From contig JADKBZ010000005.1 in assembly GCA_016714815.1 (NCBI GenBank), forward strand, positions 186,001 to 250,000: a stretch of 64,000 nt of DNA. The letters are read 5' to 3'. Both the position numbers and the translations under genes were made by a program. Every line of letters starts with the position of its first letter. Positions within the stretch are counted from its first letter, which is position 1. Of the stretch, positions 25,861 through 35,311 are shown in pieces. The notes beneath the pieces are model-generated. The model saw only the letters and a program-made list of their open reading frames with translations, made no database searches and was not told the DNA's origin. The stretch comes from Holophagales bacterium. GTDB lineage: Bacteria > Acidobacteriota > Thermoanaerobaculia > UBA5066.

Positions 25861-27315
25861 ATGAACGAGTCCGTCTCCCTACCGCTCTGGCTCGCGGCCC
25901 TGGTCTTCGTCCTGGCGGCCGTCGCCCTCGTCGAGCGCCTCCTGGCGCCCGGAGTGAAGTGGCTCGTGAGGCGGCGCGTGACGCGCGTCCTCGACGAGGT
26001 CGACGCCCGCCTCTCGATCCGGATCCAGCCCTTCAAGCTGACGAAGCGGCAGGTCCTCGTCGACCGCCTCCTGAACGACCCGGCCGTCCTGGCGGCGGTG
26101 GAGGCGGCGATCCGCCTGGAGAAGCTTCCCCGGGATCGTGCCTTCGCCCGCGCCGCGACCTACGCGGAGGAGATCGTCCCGGCCTTCAACGCCTACGTCT
26201 ACTTCCGCGTCGGCTACTGGATCGCGCGGCAGGCGGCGCGCGCCCTCTACCGCGTGCGCCTCGGCGCCGACGAGGGGCTCGCCGCCGTCCCCGAGGGCGC
26301 CACGGTCGTCTTCCTGATGAACCACCGCTCCAACATGGACTACGTCCTCGTCTCCTATCTCGTCGCCGAGAAGACGGCGCTCAGCTACGCCGTCGGCGAG
26401 TGGGCGCGCGTCTGGCCGCTCCAGACGCTCTTCCGGGCGATGGGGGCCTACTTCATCCGGCGCGACTCGAAGAACCCGCTCTACCGAAAGGTCCTCGAGC
26501 GCTACGTCGCGATGGCGACCGCCGGAGGAGTGACGCAGGCCGTCTATCCCGAAGGGGGCCTCTCCCGCGACGGCCGTCTCCGCCCGCCGCGCCTCGGGAT
26601 CCTCGACTACATGGTCCGCTCCTTCGACCCGGCGGGACGCGACCTCGTCTTCGTCCCCGTCGGCCTCAACTACGACCGCGTCCTGGAAGACCGAACGCTC
26701 CTGCGTGACCTCGACCCTTCGGCGGTGAAGCCGGGAGCGGCACGCGCGGCCGCCTCGACCCTCGCCTTCACCGGGAGGAACCTCCTGCTCATCGGGCGCA
26801 ACCGCTGGCGCCGCTTCGGCTACGCCTGCGTCCACCTCGGCCCGCCCGTCTCCCTGGCCGCGTGGGTGAAGGAGCGCGGCTTCGACCCGCGTTCGCTCTC
26901 TCCCGAGGAACGGAAGGGGCGCGTCGCCGAGCTCGCCACGGGCCTGATGTCGGCGATCGCCCGCGTCATCCCGGTCCTCCCCGTGCCGCTCGTGGCGACC
27001 GTCTTCTCCCGCGCCCCGGGACGGGCCTTCACCGAGCTCGAGCTGAAGACAGAGGTCCTCCGCCTCGCGGCCGAGCTGACCTCCCTCGGCGCCCGCGTCC
27101 ACGTCCCGCGGCGCGACCTGGAGTACGCCCTCACGGTCGGCCTCCGGATGCTCGTCCTGCGCCACGCCGTCCTCGAGGAGGACGGGCTCCTCCGCGCCGC
27201 CCCCGGCGAGCGGCTCCTCCTCGCCTACTACGCGGGCAGCGTCGCCCACCTCCTGCCCCCCGCAGGCGAGGCCGGGAGCGCGGGGACAGGGACGAGCGTC
27301 GCGCCCGCTGAATAG
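25861..27315 (+). CDS. Glycerol-3-phosphate acyltransferase (PlsB-like)
   Basis: A 484-residue protein. An N-terminal transmembrane helix (LPLWLAALVFVLAAVALVER) is followed by the acyltransferase motifs NHRSNMDYVLVSYLV (HX4D), AYFIRRDSKNPLYRKVLERY and YPEGGLSRDGRLRPPRLG, and VPVGLNYDRVLED. These four blocks match the PlsB/GPAT family rather than the smaller PlsC family. The length is shorter than E. coli PlsB (about 800). It likely makes the first acyl transfer in phospholipid synthesis. The ATG at 25861 precedes the transmembrane helix. Confidence 0.82.
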   Translation: MNESVSLPLWLAALVFVLAAVALVERLLAPGVKWLVRRRVTRVLDEVDARLSIRIQPFKLTKRQVLVDRLLNDPAVLAAVEAAIRLEKLPRDRAFARAATYAEEIVPAFNAYVYFRVGYWIARQAARALYRVRLGADEGLAAVPEGATVVFLMNHRSNMDYVLVSYLVAEKTALSYAVGEWARVWPLQTLFRAMGAYFIRRDSKNPLYRKVLERYVAMATAGGVTQAVYPEGGLSRDGRLRPPRLGILDYMVRSFDPAGRDLVFVPVGLNYDRVLEDRTLLRDLDPSAVKPGAARAAASTLAFTGRNLLLIGRNRWRRFGYACVHLGPPVSLAAWVKERGFDPRSLSPEERKGRVAELATGLMSAIARVIPVLPVPLVATVFSRAPGRAFTELELKTEVLRLAAELTSLGARVHVPRRDLEYALTVGLRMLVLRHAVLEEDGLLRAAPGERLLLAYYAGSVAHLLPPAGEAGSAGTGTSVAPAE

Positions 27316-27321
27316 GCCGGA

Positions 27322-30300
27322 CTACCGGGCCGTTCCCGCCGAGTGGAAGAGTCTCTCGGCCGGGACCGGCTCGAGCGGCTCTCCCGGCGCGTCCATCTTC
27401 AGGCCGAGGCCCGAGACGAAGTTCCTCTGGAAATAGCGGATCTCGATCGGGTGGAGGCCCGGCTCGAGGGCCACGGCGGCGGCGCGGCTCAGGTAGTCGG
27501 TCGGTTCGTTCAGGATCACGCTCTCGCCGTCCACGAGGAGCTCGGCGCCGTCTTCGGCGCGCAGCGAGAAGGTGGTGAGGCCGTCGCCCGGGACCGAGAG
27601 GTACCCGTTGCAGACGAGGCCGAAGCGCTCCTTCGGCATCTCCGGAGTCAGCGTCACCGTCCTCAGGACGAGGCTTCGCGCCGGCGTGAGGCCCGGGAAG
27701 TCGGGGAGCTTCCTCCACTCCCCCTCGTAGAGGCGGCACGCCAGGCCCGGAGAGAGCGACGAGGCCACGACCGTGGAGGCCACCTTTCGGGTGCTCTTCG
27801 TGAAGGTCGCCGAGGCGACGAACCGGTCGTCGTATCCCGGTGCGAACGCGCGGGCCTTCACGGTCGCCGTCTTCTCGAGCACGACGGGGCCGCCGTATCG
27901 GGCCGACGCGGCCGTCGGCTCGCTCCCGTCGAGCGTGAAGCGGATCGTCGCCCCCGGCGTGGGCGAGGTGAGGACGACCGGCGTCCGGTCGGCGAACGGG
28001 CCGCCGGGTGTCTCGAAGTGGACGACGGATCCGGTCCCGGGGTCGAGGAACCGCTGCGCGGCGACGACGGCATCGTTCGGGTTCCGCGCCGCCGTGACGG
28101 CGACGATGCGAAGCCGGTCGTCGGCCGGCAGCGTCAGCTCCCGGGCCCCTCGCGGCACGTCGATTCGCAGGCGGAAGAGGTGCGTGAGGGCGTACGCCTC
28201 GTTCTCGCCCCGGGTGCCGTGCCGATGCGTCCCGACCCAGGCGACCGGCGTCTCCTTCGCGTAGGCCGGCGCGATCCGGCCCGGCTCGTCCACCCGGACG
28301 CCCCCGACGAGGCGGCTGTTCCACTGCCCCACCGGCTCGGCCCAGTCGGGGACCGCGAGCGTCGTCTCCTTCCCGTCCACCCGGAAGCGGGCCGCGCGAT
28401 CGCCCCCGATCGCCGCCGCGACGACGTAGACGCGGTCGAAGTCGCCCTGCGGGAGCGCGAGCTTCTGCCCGCGCGGGACGAGGACGTTGTTCTGCCCGGG
28501 GCCCTGCGGCCCCGTCCGGAACGGGATTCCGCCGGAGACGAACGTGGCCTCGAGGAGCTCGCCGGCGAGGCTCCGTCCCTGCCCGTCGAAGCTGCCGTCC
28601 CTGCGCGCCGCTTCTCCGCTGATTCCGTCGAGGTCGTACGGAAGGTCGAGGACGACCGCTGCCGGAGGCTCGAGGCGGAGCGGGGGCGCCGCGAGCCGCA
28701 CGGCGAGGGTCCGCGGACGGAAGGGGGCGAAGGCAAGCTCGACCGAGCCCTCCTTCAGCACCGGAACGAGGTCGACGGCCTGCGGAAGGAAGCCGCCGGT
28801 CCCTGCGACCTCGGGCGGCTCCTCGGCCCCGTTCACCTCTCTCACCGCGAGCACGGGTCGCGCGAAGCGGAGCGTCACCCCGTCGACGGGCCGGCCCGAC
28901 AGCTCCTGGAGCCGCACGACGACCTCGTCGGACTCCTCGGCCAGCTTCAGCGCCCGGACCGAGACCGGGACCGCTCCCCCTTTCCCCCGGACCTGGAGGA
29001 GCGAGTAGACCTTTCCGAGGGGTCCCTCGTGCGCCTGCGCCTGCCACGCCAGGAGCGGCTGGTTCAGCCGCTCGGCCGACTGCGAGACCCTTCCCGTGCG
29101 GAAGTCCCCCGCGTGGGCCGCGAGCGCCGTCACGACGCGGTGCCGGCCGAGGTCGTTCGACGCCTGGTCGGCGAGCCAGTCCCAGCTCTTCGCGACCCGG
29201 GGCGTGTGGACGAGCGAGAGGCGGAGCGTCTTCTCGTCCGGCCGGTCCCAGCCGTGCCGGCTGTCGTTCAGGATCGCGACGCCGAACGCTCCGGAGGCGT
29301 CCGTCACGTCCGCCCACTGCTGCGCGGGGACCTCGTAGGCGTTCGGCCGGTTCGTCCCGCGCTCCACCGCGCCGAGCCCGAGGTCGTACGTCGCCAGGCG
29401 GCTCGCCGCCGAAAGCGGGAACGACGCCTTCAGGAGGGTCCCCTTCGTCCGCCAGTCGACCTCCGTGACGACCTCGAGGCGGTCTCCGGCCGCACCGGCG
29501 GCGAGGCGGAGCGTCTGCGTGAAGATGGAGCCCGCGGCCTGCCGAACGACCTCGACCGCGGCGCGCGCCGGACCATCCTCGACGACCCGGACCTTCGCCG
29601 GGCCGCCCACGACCTCCCGCGGCGGCGCGGAGAGCGCCGAATACTCGACCTCCCACGCGGACCACTTCCGCGGCTCGTCGTCGAAGAGCTGGAGGAGGAG
29701 CGGGCCCGAGAGGAGCTCCCGGCCGAGGAGCTTGTCGAAGACCGAGGCGACGTTCCCGTTCGCGTCGAGCTGCACGCGGGTCCGCGCATTCTCGAGGCCG
29801 GCAGCGGCCGCCCGCGTCTCCCCCGGCTGCGGCGCCTCCTTCGCGGGGATGACCGAAAAGACCGAGTGGCTGACCGGGGCGACCCGGGCGACGAAGACGA
29901 TCGTCGCCGAGCTGGCGTCCCGCGAGACGACCTGCGCCGGGACCTCCCGGCCGTCGGGACCCGCCACCCGGACCGCCTTCGGCGCCTCGCCCGGGAAGAG
30001 GACGGTCGCCTCGACGGCGTCCTCCCTCTCCTCGGCGACCGGGTTGAAGACGACGAGCGGGATTCCAGGGCCCCGGGTGTCGAGCGCGCGGGCGACGGCG
30101 CCCACCGATGACGAGAGGACGTCGGCGAAAGTGCCCGCGGAAATCGTCTCGTCGTTCCACGAGATCGAGTAGGCCTCCGGGATGCTCGTCCCCGTCAGGT
30201 CGTCGTGGAACTGGTGCCAGAGGAACCGCGTCCACGCCTCGCGGAGCGCTTCGCGCGGGTAGGCCGCGCCGCCGAGCCCGTCCGCGGCGACGGCCGCCGC

Positions 30301-31299
30301 TTCCGCCGCCAGCGCGAGGCGCTGGTTCGTCCGGTTGAACGACTTCATCGCCGCCTGCGACGTGTAGCAGCCGGCGCCGTGCGACGTCAGGAGGAGCTCT
30401 CCGCGGTAGTGCGGGAGCCGCGCGCGATCCGCGGGAGAGAGCCGCCCCGCGAGGTCCTTCGCCAGCTGGTCCGGTGCGACGCTCCTCACCTTCAGCGGGC
30501 CAGGGCCCTCGAGGCTCTTCTGGAGCCACTCGACGGACGGCGTAAGCGGCGGCACGCCGACGTCCCCGGTCCCGAAGTACTTCATCGCCACCGGCTGCCC
30601 CGAGAGCGCCGCCTGCCGGTCGATCGTCGCGTAGACGTCCGGGTCGAGCGACAGGTTTCCCTTCAGCTCCGACGCGTAGTCGCCCGGGTTGATCGAGGCG
30701 AGGAGCGAGGAGCCATCGACCCCTTCCCAGAGCCCGACGTCGAACGGGATCTTCATCGCCGCGCCCCACGTCAGCTTCTGCGTCGAGAAGGCCGTGAGGC
30801 CGCAGTGGGCGGCGATCGACGGAAGCGCGAACGAGAAGCCGAAGCAGTCGGGGAGGAAGACGTCGCGCGAGGTGACGCCGAGCTCCCTGCGGAAGAAGCC
30901 GTTGCCGTAGAGGGTCTGGCGCACGAGCGACTCGGGCGAGGGAACGTGGGTGTCGGCCGCGTCGACCCAACTCCCGGCCACCTTCCAGCGCCCCGCCTTC
31001 ACGTACCCTTTCAGGCGCTCCCACTCCGCCGGGTAGTACTCCTTCATCAGGGCGTAGTGGAAAGCCCCTTCGAAAGTGAAGACGTAGCCGGGGTACTTCT
31101 CGAAGAGGGCGAAGCTGCCCCGCATCGTCTCCGGGAGGAAGTCGTCGATCGTGTCGCGGACGGTCCAGCGCCACTGCGTGTCCAGGTGCGCCGTCGCGAC
31201 GACCTGGAGCTCGGGCGGAGGGATCACCGGGGCGTCGGAGGCCCGGGCTGCGCCCGAAACCGCCAGAAAGGACGCGATGAGCGCCGCCGAGAGCCGCAT
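27322..31299 (-). CDS. Secreted GH38 alpha-mannosidase with chitobiase-C-like and PA14-like domains
   Basis: A 1325-residue exported glycoside hydrolase with a signal peptide (LSAALIASFLAVSGAARA). The N-terminal GH38 domain has HLDTQWRWTVRDTI (zinc-site HxD), the nucleophile region FLPDCFGFSFALPSIA (near residue 150) and GELLLTSHGAGCYTSQ. All-beta GH38 C-terminal domains follow. Near residues 1110-1180, PGATIRFTLDGSEPTAAS resembles a chitobiase/FN3-like domain, and the last 130 residues (RLYEGEW..., LRAEDGAELLVDGE) a PA14-like carbohydrate-binding domain. It probably removes mannose from glycans outside the cytoplasm. The PTS gene ends upstream 4 bases away. Confidence 0.9.
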   Translation of the reverse strand: MRLSAALIASFLAVSGAARASDAPVIPPPELQVVATAHLDTQWRWTVRDTIDDFLPETMRGSFALFEKYPGYVFTFEGAFHYALMKEYYPAEWERLKGYVKAGRWKVAGSWVDAADTHVPSPESLVRQTLYGNGFFRRELGVTSRDVFLPDCFGFSFALPSIAAHCGLTAFSTQKLTWGAAMKIPFDVGLWEGVDGSSLLASINPGDYASELKGNLSLDPDVYATIDRQAALSGQPVAMKYFGTGDVGVPPLTPSVEWLQKSLEGPGPLKVRSVAPDQLAKDLAGRLSPADRARLPHYRGELLLTSHGAGCYTSQAAMKSFNRTNQRLALAAEAAAVAADGLGGAAYPREALREAWTRFLWHQFHDDLTGTSIPEAYSISWNDETISAGTFADVLSSSVGAVARALDTRGPGIPLVVFNPVAEEREDAVEATVLFPGEAPKAVRVAGPDGREVPAQVVSRDASSATIVFVARVAPVSHSVFSVIPAKEAPQPGETRAAAAGLENARTRVQLDANGNVASVFDKLLGRELLSGPLLLQLFDDEPRKWSAWEVEYSALSAPPREVVGGPAKVRVVEDGPARAAVEVVRQAAGSIFTQTLRLAAGAAGDRLEVVTEVDWRTKGTLLKASFPLSAASRLATYDLGLGAVERGTNRPNAYEVPAQQWADVTDASGAFGVAILNDSRHGWDRPDEKTLRLSLVHTPRVAKSWDWLADQASNDLGRHRVVTALAAHAGDFRTGRVSQSAERLNQPLLAWQAQAHEGPLGKVYSLLQVRGKGGAVPVSVRALKLAEESDEVVVRLQELSGRPVDGVTLRFARPVLAVREVNGAEEPPEVAGTGGFLPQAVDLVPVLKEGSVELAFAPFRPRTLAVRLAAPPLRLEPPAAVVLDLPYDLDGISGEAARRDGSFDGQGRSLAGELLEATFVSGGIPFRTGPQGPGQNNVLVPRGQKLALPQGDFDRVYVVAAAIGGDRAARFRVDGKETTLAVPDWAEPVGQWNSRLVGGVRVDEPGRIAPAYAKETPVAWVGTHRHGTRGENEAYALTHLFRLRIDVPRGARELTLPADDRLRIVAVTAARNPNDAVVAAQRFLDPGTGSVVHFETPGGPFADRTPVVLTSPTPGATIRFTLDGSEPTAASARYGGPVVLEKTATVKARAFAPGYDDRFVASATFTKSTRKVASTVVASSLSPGLACRLYEGEWRKLPDFPGLTPARSLVLRTVTLTPEMPKERFGLVCNGYLSVPGDGLTTFSLRAEDGAELLVDGESVILNEPTDYLSRAAAVALEPGLHPIEIRYFQRNFVSGLGLKMDAPGEPLEPVPAERLFHSAGTAR

Positions 31300-31302
31300 G
31301 TC

Positions 31303-33843
31303 CTAGCCTCCTGCTGCCGGTCTGCCTTCCGCGGACGAGGGCTGGGGTGCGCCGGCCGCCTCCGAAAGGAGCGCCGCCAGCGCCGCGTCGTCGGGGGCGG
31401 CGAGGAGCCGCTCCCGGAATCCGTCGTCGCAGAGCCTCCGCGAGAGCGCCGCGATCGTCTTCAGGTGCCGATCGCCGGCCGAACCGGGCCTCACGGCGAT
31501 CAGGATCGCCAGGGAGACGCCCTCTTCGCCCGCGTCCCACGACACCGGGTGTGGCAGGCGAACGGCGGCGATCGAGTCGGCCCTCACGTGCGGCGAGACG
31601 CAGTGCGGGATCGCGATGCCGAGGCCGACCGCGGTCGAGGCGGTCTCCTCGCGCGCGTGGATCGCGTCCTCGACGCGGTCCGCGTCGTCGACGCGAAGCG
31701 TCAGCTGGAGCAGGTCGGCCAGCTCGCGGATCGCCTCGTCGCGGCTCCGGCTCCCCGAGACGGTCCGAACCGTTCCCGCGTCGACGAGCGTCCGTGTCGA
31801 GGGGCCGCGCTCGATCAGGAGCGCCTCCACCTCTCCCGCCGTCGCCTTCGAGAGGGCGTCGGCGAGGATGGCGCGCGCGCCCCCCCACCGCGTCCGGCGG
31901 AACGCCGCCTTCGCCGCCAGGACGCGCGGCGGCGAGACGCTCACCTCGTCGAAGCCGAGGCCGAGGAGGAGCGGGGCCGCCAGCGGCCGCCCGCCGATCT
32001 CGCCGCAGAGGCCGATCCAGCGGCCCGCCGCGTGGGCGCCGGCGACGGCCGCCTCGAGGAGCTTGAGGAACGCCGGGTGAAAGGGGCTCCCGAGGTGGGC
32101 GAGGCGCGTGTCCTCCCGGTCGACGGCGAAGAGGTACTGCGCGAGGTCGTTCGAGCCGACGCTGAAGAAGTCGACCTCGCGGGCGATGGCCCCGACCGAC
32201 AGGACGGCCGAGGGAACTTCCAGCATGACGCCGACCTCGATGGCGGCGTCGTGCGCGACCCCATCGGCGGCGAGGCGCTCCTTCACCCGATCGACGAGGG
32301 CCCGCAGCTCGCGCGCCTCCTCGGGGGTCGCCACCATCGGGAACATCACCTTCACCGGCCCGACCGCCGCCGCGCGCAGGATCGCGCGGAGCTGCCCCTC
32401 CACGAGGCCGGCGTGCTCGGCGTACATCCGGATCGCGCGGTAGCCGAGCGCCGGGTTTCGCTCCGGCGGGAGGCGCAGCCACGCGAGCGGCTTGTCGGCC
32501 CCGACGTCGAGCGTCCTCACGATGACGGGCCGCCCTTCGGCCAGGCGCGCCGTCTCGGCGAGGATCTCGTACTGCTCCTCCTCGGTGGGCGGCTGGTCCC
32601 GGTCGAGGAACATCAGCTCCGTGCGGAAGAGGCCGATCCCCTCGGCACCGTTCTCGAAGGCCGAACGCGCCTCCTCGACGGTGCCGACGTTGGCGCCGAC
32701 CTCGATCCGCCGCCCGTCGGCGGACGCCCCCCGCGCCGTACGGAATTTCTCGAGCCGGCGCGCCGCCGCCACCAGGAAGTCGCCCTGGCTCTCGTAGAAG
32801 CGGGTCACGGCCTCCTTCGGCGCCACGACGACGAGCCCTCTTTCTCCGTCGACGATCACCTCGTCGCCCGTCGAGAGGATCCGGTCGATTCCCTCCGCGC
32901 CCGTCACGCACGGGACGCCGAAGGCCCGCGCCAGGACGACGGTGTGAGAGAGCGTCCCCCCCTCCCCGAGGATGAGGCCCCGGACGCGGGCTCGGGGAAG
33001 GGCGAGGAGCTGGGCCGGCCCGAGCCGCGCGGCGACGACGATCGAGTCGTCGCCGAGGACGACCGGCGGTTCCGGCGGCGCGTCGGGGGCCAGGGCGCGG
33101 ACGACGGCCTCGGCCACGTCGTGGAGGTCGATCGCCCGCTCGGCCAGGAGCGCGCTCCCGCTCGCGCGGAAGACCTCGGCAAAGTGCTCGGCGGCCGAGC
33201 CGACGGCGGCCGCGGCGCCCGAGCCCGCCGAGACCGCGAGAGAGGCCCGCGTCCGGAGCCCGGGATCCTCGGCGATCGAGAGGTGCGCGCCGAGGACCTC
33301 CCTCTCCGTTTCGTGGACGGCGACGTCGCGTCGCGTCCGGAGGGCCGTCGCCGCACGAACGAACGCCGCGTCGAGCCGCTCGAGCTCCTCCTCCGTCGTG
33401 CCGGTGCGCTCGTCCGCCGGCGCTCCCGGACGCCGCGCCCCGACGACCACCGCCCGCCCCCGGAAGACGCCGCCGCTGGCCGGCGCTCCGCGGTGGACGC
33501 GCGACCCGGCCATCGAGACCGCCCTGGGGACCAGCCCGCCGGCCGGGACTCTCGCCGATGGAGCCTCGTCGAGGGCGGGAAGCTCCTTCTCCACGAATCG
33601 CCGGAGCGCCGCCGAGGCCGATTCCTCGTCCTCTCCCTGGACGTGGAGGACGCACGGCTCCCCGTGGCCCGTCCGCGTCGCCACGAGCGCCAGAACGCTC
33701 CGGGCGCTCGCCGAGGCCCCGCTCACGCGGTTGAGGAACATGACCACCGACCGGAAGAGGACGACCTCTTCCCGGAGGCGGCTCGCGGGGCGGGCGTGAA
33801 GGCCGCCCGGGAGCGGGAAGGAGAAGGCGATCTCGACGGCCAT
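31303..33843 (-). CDS. PTS HPr-Enzyme I-EIIA(Fru) fusion phosphotransferase
   Basis: An 846-residue three-domain protein. HPr is at residues 1-90, with GGLHARPAS placing the active His at 16. Enzyme I follows (about 115-680), with GEGGTLSHTVVLARAFG (phospho-His about 300), ENGAEGIGLFRTELMFLDRD, and the PEP-domain end GSNDLAQYLFAVDR. A fructose-type EIIA comes last, with AVGLGIAIPHC (His about 746). It passes phosphate from PEP through all soluble PTS steps to the IIB/IIC encoded directly upstream. Such FPr/EI/IIA fusions are typical of fructose systems in organisms with a reduced PTS. The ATG at 33843 lies 12 bases after the IIB stop. Confidence 0.93.
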   Translation of the reverse strand: MAVEIAFSFPLPGGLHARPASRLREEVVLFRSVVMFLNRVSGASASARSVLALVATRTGHGEPCVLHVQGEDEESASAALRRFVEKELPALDEAPSARVPAGGLVPRAVSMAGSRVHRGAPASGGVFRGRAVVVGARRPGAPADERTGTTEEELERLDAAFVRAATALRTRRDVAVHETEREVLGAHLSIAEDPGLRTRASLAVSAGSGAAAAVGSAAEHFAEVFRASGSALLAERAIDLHDVAEAVVRALAPDAPPEPPVVLGDDSIVVAARLGPAQLLALPRARVRGLILGEGGTLSHTVVLARAFGVPCVTGAEGIDRILSTGDEVIVDGERGLVVVAPKEAVTRFYESQGDFLVAAARRLEKFRTARGASADGRRIEVGANVGTVEEARSAFENGAEGIGLFRTELMFLDRDQPPTEEEQYEILAETARLAEGRPVIVRTLDVGADKPLAWLRLPPERNPALGYRAIRMYAEHAGLVEGQLRAILRAAAVGPVKVMFPMVATPEEARELRALVDRVKERLAADGVAHDAAIEVGVMLEVPSAVLSVGAIAREVDFFSVGSNDLAQYLFAVDREDTRLAHLGSPFHPAFLKLLEAAVAGAHAAGRWIGLCGEIGGRPLAAPLLLGLGFDEVSVSPPRVLAAKAAFRRTRWGGARAILADALSKATAGEVEALLIERGPSTRTLVDAGTVRTVSGSRSRDEAIRELADLLQLTLRVDDADRVEDAIHAREETASTAVGLGIAIPHCVSPHVRADSIAAVRLPHPVSWDAGEEGVSLAILIAVRPGSAGDRHLKTIAALSRRLCDDGFRERLLAAPDDAALAALLSEAAGAPQPSSAEGRPAAGG

Positions 33844-33855
33844 GGCGGCGCGGCC

Positions 33856-34155
33856 TCAGGTCCCGAGGGAGGCCACTATCCCCTCCGGGTTGCGGATCGC
33901 CTCCTGGACCGACGCTTCGACGACACGCCGCCCATCGAAGCGCGCGCGGTCGCGCACCGGGATCCCCACCGCCAGGAGCACGACGTCGGCCGCCTTCACG
34001 TCCGCCTCCGTCAGCGCGTTCTCGATTCCCATCGCGCCCTGCGTTTCGACCTTGATCGCGTGCCCGAGCTTCTTCGCGGCCTTTTCCAGCCGTTCGGCCG
34101 CCATGTAGGTGTGGGCGATCCCGGTCGGACAGGCCGTCACCGCGACGATCCTCAT
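33856..34155 (-). CDS. PTS fructose transporter subunit IIB
   Basis: A 99-residue EIIB(Fru) domain. The phosphocysteine loop is VAVTACPTGIAHTYMAAE (Cys 9), followed by VETQGAMGIENALTE and VVLLAVGIPVRDRARF. It receives phosphate from the EIIA domain of the fused downstream protein and phosphorylates sugar bound by IIC. Its ATG overlaps the IIC stop (ATGA), and the fused PTS gene follows after 12 bases, so IIC-IIB-fusion form one operon. Confidence 0.94.
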   Translation of the reverse strand: MRIVAVTACPTGIAHTYMAAERLEKAAKKLGHAIKVETQGAMGIENALTEADVKAADVVLLAVGIPVRDRARFDGRRVVEASVQEAIRNPEGIVASLGT

Positions 34156-35195
34156 GCCGCCTCCCGGCCCCTCCGGGCCGTCCCGAGCTTCTTCAGCGCG
34201 TTGATCACGAGGGCCACCGTCAGGGAGCCGGCCACGATCGCCACGACGTACGCGAGGCGGTGGTCGACGACCGGCAGGACGATCGGTCCGCCGTGCGGCG
34301 CGTGGCCGCCGACCCCGCCCAGCGTCGCCACGACCGCCGCCACCGCCGACCCGAGCATGATCGTCGGGATCACCCGGGCCGGGTCGGACGCGGCGAACGG
34401 GATCGCCCCCTCGGTGATCCCGATCATCCCCATCGCCAGGGCCGCCCACCCGGCGTCGCGATCCTCGTCGCTCCAGAGCTTCCGGCCGAGGAGCGTCGCC
34501 AGCCCCAGCCCGAGGGGCGGGACGCAGATCGCCGCGGCGCAGGCCCCCATCACGGCGAAGTTCCCTTCCTTGATCATCGCCGCCCCGAAGAAGAACGCGA
34601 CCTTGTTGACGGGGCCTCCCATGTCGAACGCGATCATCGCGCCGAGGACGAGCGCCAGGACGACGCTCGACCCGGTGCTCATCTCCCGGAGCCACGCCGT
34701 GAGCGACGCCATGAGCTGCTGGATCGGGACGCCGACGACGCGGTACATCAGGAAGCCGACGACGACCGACCCGATCACCGGGATGACGAGGATCGGCATC
34801 ACGGGCCGGAGGAACGACGGCACGCGGAGCTTCCTGACCTGGAGGACGACGAACCCCGCGAGGAGGCCCGCCACGATTCCCCCGAGGAACCCGGCGCCGA
34901 CCTGCGCCGCGATCGCCCCGCCGACGAAACCGGGGGCGAGCCCGGGCCGGTCGGCCATGCCGAACGCGATGTACCCGGCCAGGACCGGCACGAGGAGCCC
35001 GAAGGACGCGCTCCCGATGTCCAGGAGCGTCTTCAGGAGAGGGGCATTCGAGAAATCCGGCCCGGTGGCGGTCATCGGGACGAGGGCGATCGCCGCGGCG
35101 ATCAGGATTCCCCCGCACGCCACGAACGGGATCGCGTACGAGACGCCCGCCAGCAGGTACTGCCGGGCCCTCGAGATGTGTCCGCCCATCCGCAC
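34152..35195 (-). CDS. PTS fructose transporter subunit IIC
   Basis: A 347-residue permease with about nine to ten transmembrane segments. Fructose-family IIC features are the N-terminal SYAIPFVACGGILIAAAIAL, PGFVGGAIAAQVGAGFLGGI, the DMGGPVNKVAFFFGAAMI segment and GITEGAIPFAASDPARVIP. It transports and presents the sugar (probably fructose) for phosphorylation. Start choice: GTG at 35195 or ATG at 35189, two codons apart. It heads the PTS operon. No FruK or FruR gene is nearby. Confidence 0.93.
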   Translation of the reverse strand: MRMGGHISRARQYLLAGVSYAIPFVACGGILIAAAIALVPMTATGPDFSNAPLLKTLLDIGSASFGLLVPVLAGYIAFGMADRPGLAPGFVGGAIAAQVGAGFLGGIVAGLLAGFVVLQVRKLRVPSFLRPVMPILVIPVIGSVVVGFLMYRVVGVPIQQLMASLTAWLREMSTGSSVVLALVLGAMIAFDMGGPVNKVAFFFGAAMIKEGNFAVMGACAAAICVPPLGLGLATLLGRKLWSDEDRDAGWAALAMGMIGITEGAIPFAASDPARVIPTIMLGSAVAAVVATLGGVGGHAPHGGPIVLPVVDHRLAYVVAIVAGSLTVALVINALKKLGTARRGREAA

Positions 35196-35311
35196 CCCCT
35201 GCCGTCCCGCGGGCGCACCGCACCAGGGGCAGGAAACCAGTCTAGCAAGCGGAGCGTCCCTGCCGGACGAGTTCGATTGACGCCCGCACCCGGCCTCTCC
35301 ATCATCGATCG

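Noticed and set aside
27131..33655. Very long minus-strand open frame (over 2,100 codons) rich in Arg/Gly/Pro
   Set aside because: It is the antisense/alternate-frame shadow of the GH38 and PTS genes in GC-rich DNA; it has no domain and crosses true gene boundaries.
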